DNA from: JAKOUL01 sp035378845
GTDB taxonomy: Bacteria > Dictyoglomota > Dictyoglomia > Dictyoglomales > Dictyoglomaceae
DNA: 7,779 nt
Direction: 5' to 3'
NCBI GenBank assembly: GCA_035378845.1
Contig: DAOSUP010000036.1
Span: 1-7,779, forward strand
A program made the translations under genes and the position numbers. This document shows positions 1 through 7,100 of the stretch, one piece after another; position 1 is the stretch's first letter; every line of letters begins with the position of its first letter. The notes beneath the pieces were generated by a model. It made no database searches and was not told where the DNA came from. It saw only the letters and a program-made list of their open reading frames with translations.

Positions 1-74
1 ATATATTTGTATTTCATACATCTTTTGCGAGGAATGAGGATTCTGACGTTTTAAAAAATTAAAAGATTTTGTAA

Positions 75-131
75 TAAAAGCTCATTATATAAGAATTGAC
101 AAACTAATCTTGATTTTTAAAAGTAAAAGCT
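75..131. repeat. Short direct repeat TAAAAGCT upstream of gene 1
   Basis: The octamer TAAAAGCT occurs at 75-82 and again at 124-131, with start-to-start spacing of 49 bases. The pair flanks an isolated TTGACA at 96-101, and the second copy touches the candidate -10 region of gene 1. The repeat is seen directly in the sequence. That it is an operator is inference, and in DNA this AT-rich an eight-base repeat could arise by chance. Confidence 0.3.
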
Positions 132-144
132 ATAAATTTATACT
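116..144 (+). promoter_or_regulatory. Candidate sigma-70-type promoter for the three-gene operon
   Basis: TTTAAA at 116-121 (4 of 6 match to the -35 consensus) and TATACT at 139-144 (5 of 6 match to the -10 consensus) are separated by 17 bases. Transcription would start near 151, leaving a leader of about 24 bases that contains the ribosome binding site of gene 1. An alternative pairing is TTGATT (110-115) with TATAAA (131-136), at a short 15-base spacing. The perfect TTGACA at 96-101 has no good -10 at the right distance (119-124 reads AAAAGT). The exact boxes are therefore uncertain, but this is the most likely promoter region. Confidence 0.42.
131..142. promoter_or_regulatory. 12-base perfect palindrome overlapping the candidate -10
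   Basis: TATAAATTTATA reads the same on both strands and overlaps the candidate -10 boxes TATAAA (131-136) and TATACT (139-144). A protein bound here would block polymerase, so it is a reasonable operator candidate, possibly for the winged-helix protein encoded just downstream. The palindrome is seen directly; its role is inference. AT-only palindromes are common in such DNA. Confidence 0.3.
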
Positions 145-160
145 TGGAATAAAATAAGCA

Positions 161-167
161 AGGGGGG
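161..167 (+). promoter_or_regulatory. Strong Shine-Dalgarno sequence of gene 1
   Basis: AGGGGGG lies 7 bases before the ATG at 175 and stands out from an otherwise AT-rich leader. It fixes the start of gene 1 and is by far the best ribosome binding site of the three genes. Confidence 0.85.
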
Positions 168-174
168 AATATCT

Positions 175-768
175 ATGTATGATAAGAAGCTATTAGATGA
201 ATTATTTGGTGATACTGAAGATGAAATATGTTCTCTCTTTGAAAAACTCATTGAAAAAATTGATTCCAAAATAAAAGATGTGAACAATATTGGAGCTGAA
301 GCTTTTGAAAAGGGAAGATATGACGAGGTAGAGAAAACTCGTGAGCAAGCAGTAAAATTAGAAGAAATAAAAAACAAGGTTATATCCCTAAAAAATGAAC
401 TAACAGATCTGGCAGGTAAGATTGAAGATAGCCCAAAAAATCAGAAAGAATTTGAAAGTCCAAGAAAATTACGTAGAGGTGAGTGCACTCCAAAAACTTC
501 TTATTATATTCCTATTCTAAAAGCTTTGGTAGAGATGGGTGGAAGAGGAAGAGTTTATGAGGTGCTTGATAGAGTATTTGAAATTATGGAACCTACCTTA
601 AAACCTATTGATCTTGAGCTACTACCTCGTAATGGGGGGTTACGCTGGCGTAATGCTGCACAATGGGCTCGCGTAGACATGGTAAAAGAGGGACTGCTAA
701 AATCAGATTCTCCCTATGGTATCTGGGAGATTACTGATAAAGGAAGAGAAATGTTGAAAAATAGGTAA
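175..768 (+). CDS. Winged-helix protein with Mrr-N-like C-terminal domain
   Basis: A 197-residue soluble protein with no signal peptide or membrane segment. Residues 1-85 are charged and helical, with a probable coiled coil at about 45-82. A basic, polar linker (about 86-108) leads to a winged helix at about 110-195. That domain has the pattern of the Mrr N-terminal domain: a helix beginning YYIPILKAL, then RWRNAAQWARVDMVKEGLL, then a wing and final helix around GIWEITDKGREML. In Mrr enzymes this domain binds DNA and precedes a PD-(D/E)xK nuclease. Here the order is reversed: it sits at the C-terminus and no nuclease follows, so the protein is unlikely to cut DNA. It is the first gene of an apparent operon with a PLD-helicase and a methyltransferase. 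It may be a DNA-binding subunit, an oligomerising adaptor or an autoregulator. The start is set by AGGGGGG 7 bases upstream. The gene is intact and ends in TAA. The fold assignment is good; the role is inference. Confidence 0.8.
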   Translation: MYDKKLLDELFGDTEDEICSLFEKLIEKIDSKIKDVNNIGAEAFEKGRYDEVEKTREQAVKLEEIKNKVISLKNELTDLAGKIEDSPKNQKEFESPRKLRRGECTPKTSYYIPILKALVEMGGRGRVYEVLDRVFEIMEPTLKPIDLELLPRNGGLRWRNAAQWARVDMVKEGLLKSDSPYGIWEITDKGREMLKNR

Positions 769-827
769 TCTCTAAATATAATATTATTAACTAAATAATT
801 TTTGGAAAGGATAATTCATCTTTTATA
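769..827 (+). other. Gap between genes 1 and 2 with a distant Shine-Dalgarno
   Basis: This 59-base gap holds no gene. GGAAAGG at 804-810 is a clear anti-16S match but lies 17 bases before the ATG at 828, much farther than the usual 5-9. A six-pair all-AT hairpin is possible (783-788 with 794-799), but it is too weak to be a convincing terminator. A consensus TATAAT (824-829) overlaps the start codon of gene 2. The short gap and shared strand favour co-transcription of genes 1 and 2. Confidence 0.5.
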
Positions 828-3800
828 ATGAAGAATTTTATCACCAATAGTAATGTAGAAAATCTAAGAAAGCGAGTTTCTGACCTTATTTCTGCAAGCG
901 AAGAACTCAAATTTTTAGTAGCTTTTTTCTATTTTTCAGGTCTTAAGGAACTTTATAATGCCCTTATAAAAAATCCTGACGTTATCATGAAGGTATTAGT
1001 AGGGCTAAATGTAGATAAGTTCAATTATCAGTTAATAGAATATGCAGATTTAGATGATCAAAATGGTATTTTATCCAACGATGAGATAGTTACAAAGTTT
1101 TTTGATTCTATAAGAAAGTCCATAAATACAGAGAAGTTTGATAATAAAGAGTTTTATGAGCAGGTAAAATTTTTTATTAATTTGATAAAAAATAACCGTT
1201 TAATAATAAGAAAAACAGTAAGACCAAATCATTCCAAACTGTATATTTTTAAGATAAAAGACTCCATAGTGAAAAATAAATTATTTATTACAGGGAGTAG
1301 TAATCTTACAAGTTTTGGGCTTGCAACTCAAGATGAGTTTAACGTGGAAATTAGTGATTATGGTGTGGACGATGCAGAAGCGTATTTTGATAATTTCTGG
1401 GAATCTGCCATTAAAATTACAGAAGATGATTATAAAGAAAGACTAATAGAACTTCTTGAAAAAGAGACTCTCATTAAAGAAATTTCACCTTTTGAAGCCT
1501 ATGCTTTGGTTTTAAAAATTTATTTGGATACCTTTGAGAAGAAAGAGATAGGAGAAAGTTTAGAAAAGAAGTTTAAGAAAAACAATTATATCCCATACAA
1601 ATATCAGATGGATGCTGTAGAACAGGCTTTATCTGTAATTGAAAAACACAATGGGGTAATCCTTGCTGATGTAGTGGGTTTAGGTAAAACAGTTATTGCT
1701 TGTGCTATTGCCTCTGAATTAAAGAAAAGAGGAATAATAATCTGTCCTCCTGGGATTATGGGTGATCCAAGAAGTAAAGATTCAGGTTGGAATATGTATA
1801 AAGATCAATTTGGATTATATGATTGGGAAGTTTGGTCTTTGGGAGATTTAGATAAATTACAAGAGTATCTTAGAAAAAATAAGGATGTGGAAGTAATAAT
1901 TATTGATGAGGCACATAGATTTAGAAATGAAGATACAAAAAGTTATGAGTATCTAAAGAATATATGTAGAAATAAAATTGTTATTCTCCTTACTGCTACA
2001 CCTTTAAATAATCGTCCTGCGGACATCTTATCATTACTAAAACTATTTACCATACCTAAAAAATCATCTATAACCTTGGAAGATAATTTAGTTTCTAAAT
2101 TTATAACTTTTAAGAACACTTTTGATAGACTTGCCTACATCAAGAAATATTATAATTCTCCCGATAAGCAAAAAATCAATAAAGCTTTTAATAACTATAA
2201 AACACTTTTTGGAGAGGAGTTTAGCCCTTCTCAAGGGCTGAAGAAGATTAATCAGCGAGCTAAATATCTTGCTCAACAAATTAGAGATGTAATAGAGCCT
2301 GTTACTATTAGAAGAAATAGATTAGATTTACAAGAAAATCCAGCCTATAAAGGTGAAATTAAAAATCTTTCAAAAGTTGCTGATCCAAAGGAATTATTTT
2401 TTGAATTAGATAGGGAACAATCTGAGTTTTATGATACTGTAATTAAAAAATACTTTGCTGATCCTGAAGATGGCGGATCTTTTAGAGGAGCTATTTATAG
2501 ACCTTTTGAATATGAGATAGATAAACAAAAAATTAAAGCTGAAGAAAAATTAACTCAAAAGGAAATTTTTGAGTATCATAGCCAAAGAAACCTTTATGAT
2601 TTTATGAGAAGATTGTTAGTAAAAAGATTTGAAAGCTCTTTTGGAGCCTTTGAGCAAAGTTTAAAGAATTTCAAAGATATTACAGCATCTGCTTCAGAGT
2701 TTGTTAAAAAAACTGGGAAATACATCCTTGATAGAGATTTACTTGAAAAAATCTATGATAAAGATGTAGAAGAGATAGAAGAGTATTTAGCTAAATATAG
2801 TGAAGATATCAAGAAGGAAATATATCCGAAGAACTATAAGATATATGAATTGGAAAAATTTAAATATAAAGAAGAATTTATTAGAGATATAGAAACTGAT
2901 TTAGAACTTTTTAATAAGGTACTTAATGAACTGAAACAATTAGGATTAGTTAACAAAGATCCAAAGATACAATGTGTTATAGAATTTATGAAGAAGAGTT
3001 TAGAAGATGAACCTGAGAGAAAAATTGTAGTATTTTCAGAATATATAGATACAGTTGAGTACTTAGAATTGCACTTAGATAGAGCTTTTAAAGATAGAGT
3101 CTTGACTATTACTGGAAATCTAACAAAAAACAAGTTAGATGCCATTTATAAAAATTTTGATGCCTCATTTTCTAACTATGAAAATAAATATGATATTCTC
3201 CTCTGTACTGATAAACTTTCTGAAGGTTTTAATCTTAATAGGGCTGGTATTGTTATAAACTATGATATACCTTGGAATCCTGTTCGTGTAATTCAAAGGG
3301 TAGGTAGAATAAACCGTATAGGTAAAAAGGTATTTGATGAGCTTTATGTAATAAACTTCTTCCCTACAGAAAAAGGAGCAGAATTGGTAAAGTCCCGAGA
3401 AATAGCAGCAAATAAAATGTTTTTAATCCACAACACCTTAGGAGAGGATTCAAAGTATTTTGATATAGATGAGGAGCCAACATCTGCAAAACTTTATGAA
3501 AGAATCAATCAGAATCCAGAAAAATTAGAAGAAGAGAGCTTCTATACAAAGGTTTTAAAAATATATGATGAAATAAAGGAGAAATATCCTAAGGTTGTAT
3601 CTAACCTTTCTAAAATTCCTCCAAGAGTAAAGGTTGCAAAGAAATATGATGAAAATGAAATTTTAGTTTTTATTAAAAAGGAGAGGTTACATATCTATCA
3701 TGCTCAAATTAATGAGGAAAATAAACCTGATTACTCTCAGGTAGCCTTGGAACATATACTAAATAAAATAGAGTGCTCTTTTGATGAAAAAGCCTTACCC

Positions 3801-4184
3801 TTAAGTGATACATTCTGGGATATATATGAAGAGATTAAGAATCCTAAGGAAAGACCTTTTTCTCTTCCAGAAAAAAGTTTAGAGCAACAAGCTATAAATA
3901 ATTTAAAGACTCTTAGGAAAATAAATAATGATGAGATATATAAATATAAAAATTTCCTTGAGATATTATTAGAAGATATTATAGATTATGGAACATTACC
4001 TGATTATACCTTAAGAAGAATATCAAATTTAGAGATAAAAGATGCTGAAAAAATCAAGAAAACAATTCAAGAGATAGAATCCTTAAAAGAAGAACTTGGA
4101 GAGGATTACTTAGAGAAGGAAAAACTGAGACAAAAAAATTTAACTAAAGAAATTATAGTTGCTATTGAGAATAGAAAACTATGA
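828..4184 (+). CDS. PLD nuclease domain fused to Swi2/Snf2-type SF2 DNA helicase/translocase
   Basis: An 1118-residue cytoplasmic protein, probably the motor and nuclease of a restriction system. Residues 1-200 form a phospholipase D-type domain: HSK at 135-137 (H135, K137), GSSN at 156-159 and E170 supply the usual catalytic residues. The Asp of the canonical HxK(x)4D motif is replaced by Lys142. There is only one such motif, and known single-motif PLD nucleases (Nuc, BfiI) dimerise to build one active site. Residues 250-850 are the ATPase: Gln260 upstream of Walker A, Walker A GLGKT at 284-288, DEAH at 360-363, TAT at 389-391, motif IV near VVFSEY (734-739), motif V around TDKLSEGFNL (794-803), and motif VI QRVGRINRIG (823-832). 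About 300 residues, largely helical and charged, separate the two RecA lobes. The C-terminal 270 residues are charged and unassigned. Stop TGA overlaps the next ATG. The ATG at 828 is the only usable start: an in-frame TAA lies at 792-794 and no ATG, GTG or TTG follows before the first PLD strand. The enzyme fold is well supported; translocation-coupled cleavage is inference. Confidence 0.92.
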   Translation: MKNFITNSNVENLRKRVSDLISASEELKFLVAFFYFSGLKELYNALIKNPDVIMKVLVGLNVDKFNYQLIEYADLDDQNGILSNDEIVTKFFDSIRKSINTEKFDNKEFYEQVKFFINLIKNNRLIIRKTVRPNHSKLYIFKIKDSIVKNKLFITGSSNLTSFGLATQDEFNVEISDYGVDDAEAYFDNFWESAIKITEDDYKERLIELLEKETLIKEISPFEAYALVLKIYLDTFEKKEIGESLEKKFKKNNYIPYKYQMDAVEQALSVIEKHNGVILADVVGLGKTVIACAIASELKKRGIIICPPGIMGDPRSKDSGWNMYKDQFGLYDWEVWSLGDLDKLQEYLRKNKDVEVIIIDEAHRFRNEDTKSYEYLKNICRNKIVILLTATPLNNRPADILSLLKLFTIPKKSSITLEDNLVSKFITFKNTFDRLAYIKKYYNSPDKQKINKAFNNYKTLFGEEFSPSQGLKKINQRAKYLAQQIRDVIEPVTIRRNRLDLQENPAYKGEIKNLSKVADPKELFFELDREQSEFYDTVIKKYFADPEDGGSFRGAIYRPFEYEIDKQKIKAEEKLTQKEIFEYHSQRNLYDFMRRLLVKRFESSFGAFEQSLKNFKDITASASEFVKKTGKYILDRDLLEKIYDKDVEEIEEYLAKYSEDIKKEIYPKNYKIYELEKFKYKEEFIRDIETDLELFNKVLNELKQLGLVNKDPKIQCVIEFMKKSLEDEPERKIVVFSEYIDTVEYLELHLDRAFKDRVLTITGNLTKNKLDAIYKNFDASFSNYENKYDILLCTDKLSEGFNLNRAGIVINYDIPWNPVRVIQRVGRINRIGKKVFDELYVINFFPTEKGAELVKSREIAANKMFLIHNTLGEDSKYFDIDEEPTSAKLYERINQNPEKLEEESFYTKVLKIYDEIKEKYPKVVSNLSKIPPRVKVAKKYDENEILVFIKKERLHIYHAQINEENKPDYSQVALEHILNKIECSFDEKALPLSDTFWDIYEEIKNPKERPFSLPEKSLEQQAINNLKTLRKINNDEIYKYKNFLEILLEDIIDYGTLPDYTLRRISNLEIKDAEKIKKTIQEIESLKEELGEDYLEKEKLRQKNLTKEIIVAIENRKL
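4181..4184 (+). other. ATGA stop-start overlap of genes 2 and 3
   Basis: The ATG of gene 3 and the TGA of gene 2 share four bases. Only a weak GAGA (near 4167) lies upstream, so gene 3 probably depends on ribosomes finishing gene 2 (translational coupling). That would keep motor/nuclease and methyltransferase in balance, as expected if they act in one complex. Confidence 0.85.
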
Positions 4185-7100
4185 GTGAAAGTGATATTTT
4201 ACGATCAATAATTAATGAATTTGATATAGAAAAATTTGAAAACTTTTTCCGTCTGAAAAATCCTTATCTAAAATTTCCTAAGGAAGATATTTATTTAGAG
4301 GATAATGATTTTTCCAACGGCAAAAAGTTAGCAGAGGGATCTCTTAACGATGAAAAACTTATAATCTGCTCTTTTTTAGTTAATAAAGAATTATCAGAAC
4401 GTACTGGTAAGAAAGCTCAATATGAATTAGGGAAAAAGATATTAAAAAGGAATTTTGCAGATGCAGGAATATTCATATTCTATGATAAGAAAGGAGATTT
4501 TCGTTTTTCTCTTGTATATACTAATTATTTAGGTAAAGAGAGAGACTGGAGTAATTTCAGAAGGTTCACATATTTTGTAAGTAAAAACCAGACTAACAAA
4601 ACTTTTCTAAAACAGATTGGAGAAGGAGACTTTTCTACTCTTGAGAAGATAAAAGAAGATTTTTCTATAGAACCAGTTACCAAAGAGTTTTATACAGAGC
4701 TTAAAGACTGGTATTTCTGGGCAATGGATAAAGTTTCATTCCCTACGGACTATAAATATAATGAGGATCCTAAAAAAGATAATGAAATTAGAAATGCTAC
4801 AAATCTTATAAGGCTTATTACTCGTATCATCTTCATTTGGTTTTTAAAACAAAAATATTTAATACCTGATACCTTATTTGAGCCAGAAGAACTAAAGAAT
4901 ATTGTAAAAGATTTTAACGAAGGTCACAATTATTATAATACAATACTTCAAAACCTTTTCTTTGCTGTCTTAAACCAGAAAATGTCAGAAAGAGGATTTG
5001 TAGAAGAAGGCAATTTTTTTGTTAATAGAAATCATTATGGGGTAAAGACGCTTTTCAGATATGCTGATAAATTTCTTATCCCTAAGGAAGAGGCATTAAA
5101 GCTATTTAGCCCTATACCTTTCTTGAATGGTGGTCTTTTTGACTGTCTGGATAAAGAGGATGAAAATGGAAAAGTTATTTATATAGATGGTTTCTCAAGA
5201 GAAGAGAAAAAACAAGCACTAATCCCTGATGAACTCTTCTTTACGAAAAAAGGGGAAACGGTACGTGGACTAATTGATATTCTCTCAAATTATAATTTCA
5301 CCATAGATGAAAACACACCTATAGATCAGGAAATAGCTCTTGATCCTGAACTTTTAGGTAAAGTGTTTGAAAATTTACTTGCAAATTATAATCCAGAGAC
5401 TGCTACTACAGCCCGAAAAGCAACTGGAAGTTACTATACCCCAAGAGAGATTGTTGATTATATGGTAGAGGAATCTCTTACTCAGTATTTAATGCAGAAG
5501 AAAGATCTAAGTGAAGATGATATAAGAAGTATACTTTCTTACTCTGATGAAGTTCCCAATCTTAATGAATATGAGAGGAATAATATAATAGAAGCAATCA
5601 GTCAGATAAAAATCATTGATCCTGCATGTGGCTCTGGAGCTTTCCCAATGGGAGTTTTACATAAATTGGTAAACGCTCTTCAAAAACTTGATAAAGATAA
5701 CGAACTTTGGCATGAACTTCAATATCAAAATGCTTTGAGAGCTACCGAAGAAGTATTTCATAAAGAAGATAAAAAGATAAGAGAAGAATTATTAAAAGAG
5801 ATCAATGATATTTTTGATGAAAGTATTCACTATCCAGATTATGCTCGTAAACTTTATTTAGTTGAAAATTGTATATATGGAGTTGATATCCAGCCTATTG
5901 CAATACAAATAACTAAGCTTAGGTTCTTTATTTCTCTTCTCTTAGATCAAAAGGTAGATCCACAAAAAGAAAATTATGGAATTCGTCCCTTACCAAACCT
6001 TGAGACAAAATTTGTATCTGCAAATACTTTGGTAGGACTTGAACATCCTCCTATTAGTCTTTATCCAAAGGAGATTATAGAGCTTGAAGATGAATTAAAA
6101 AAGATTCGTCATAAGTATTTTCAAGCAAAAACTCGGACTGAAAAACGTGAATGTCAAAGGAAAGATAGAGAGTTGAGAGAAAAATTATCGGAAGAATTAA
6201 AAGGCATTGGCTATCCTTCTGAAATTTCTAAGAAAGTTGCTGATTTTGACCCCTATGATCAAAATGCTACCTCAGAATGGTTTGATCCAGAATGGATGTT
6301 TGGAGTAACTGATGGATTTGATATTGTGATTGGAAATCCACCTTATATCCAACTTCAAAAGAATCCTAGAGGACTTACTAATCTTTATGAAAATAAATTT
6401 TATGAGACTTTTGACCGTAGGGGAGATATCTATGTATTATTTTATGAGAAAGGAATGGAGCTTCTAAAAGATGGGGGACATCTCTGCTACATATCTTCCA
6501 ATAAATGGATGCGTGCTGGTTATGGGGAAAAACTTAGAAAGTTTTTCTTAAAATACAACCCTAAAATTCTTATTGACTTAGGTCCTAATGTCTTTGAAAG
6601 CTCTACTGTAGATACAAATATCCTTTTAATTGAAAAATCTGAAAATAAAAATGCTCTAAAAGCTGTAACCATTGATGAAAATAAGAAAGAAGATGTTAAT
6701 ATTGCTGATATTCTCAAAAATAGGGGTATTGTCTTGCAAAATTTAACTAAGGATGTCTGGTTTATAGGTAGTGATGCTGAGCAGCGGCTTAAGGAAAAAA
6801 TAGAACACATAGGTAAGCCACTCAAGGATTGGGATGTAAAGATTTACTATGGAATAAAAACAGGTCTTAATGAAGCCTTTATAATCAATAGTGCTAAAAG
6901 GGAAGAGATACTTAATAATTGTAAAGATGAAGAGGAGAGAAGACGAACAGAAGCTATTATAAAACCTATATTACGAGGTAGGGATATTAAAAGGTATTAC
7001 TATGAATGGGCTGGCTTGTGGGTGATAATAGCTAAATTTGGATTTTATAAACAGTCATATTTTTATCCTGCTATTGTTGAGCATCTTAAAAAATATGAAA

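Noticed and set aside
3..62. Open frame entering from the left edge and ending in TAA at 60-62, possibly the tail of an upstream gene
   Set aside because: Only 19 codons are visible. The sequence (HTSFARNEDSDVLKN near its end) is protein-like, but two other frames are also open for 11-17 codons, so it cannot be supported.
138..377. Minus-strand open frame of 79 codons opposite gene 1
   Set aside because: It lies antisense to a well-supported gene with its own Shine-Dalgarno, and its Ser/Phe/Leu-rich composition is what the complement of a Lys/Glu-rich AT gene produces.
783..799. Hairpin ATTATT/AATAAT followed by a T-run between genes 1 and 2
   Set aside because: Six A-U pairs with no G-C pair would be too weak for an intrinsic terminator, and the context favours one operon.
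2088..3145. Minus-strand open frames at 2088-2279 and 2834-3145
   Set aside because: Both lie inside the PLD-helicase gene, have no recognisable domain and show the Ser/Leu/Phe bias of antisense shadows.
6520..6825. Minus-strand open frame of 101 codons inside the methyltransferase gene
   Set aside because: It is antisense to the conserved methylase-to-specificity junction and has no domain resemblance.
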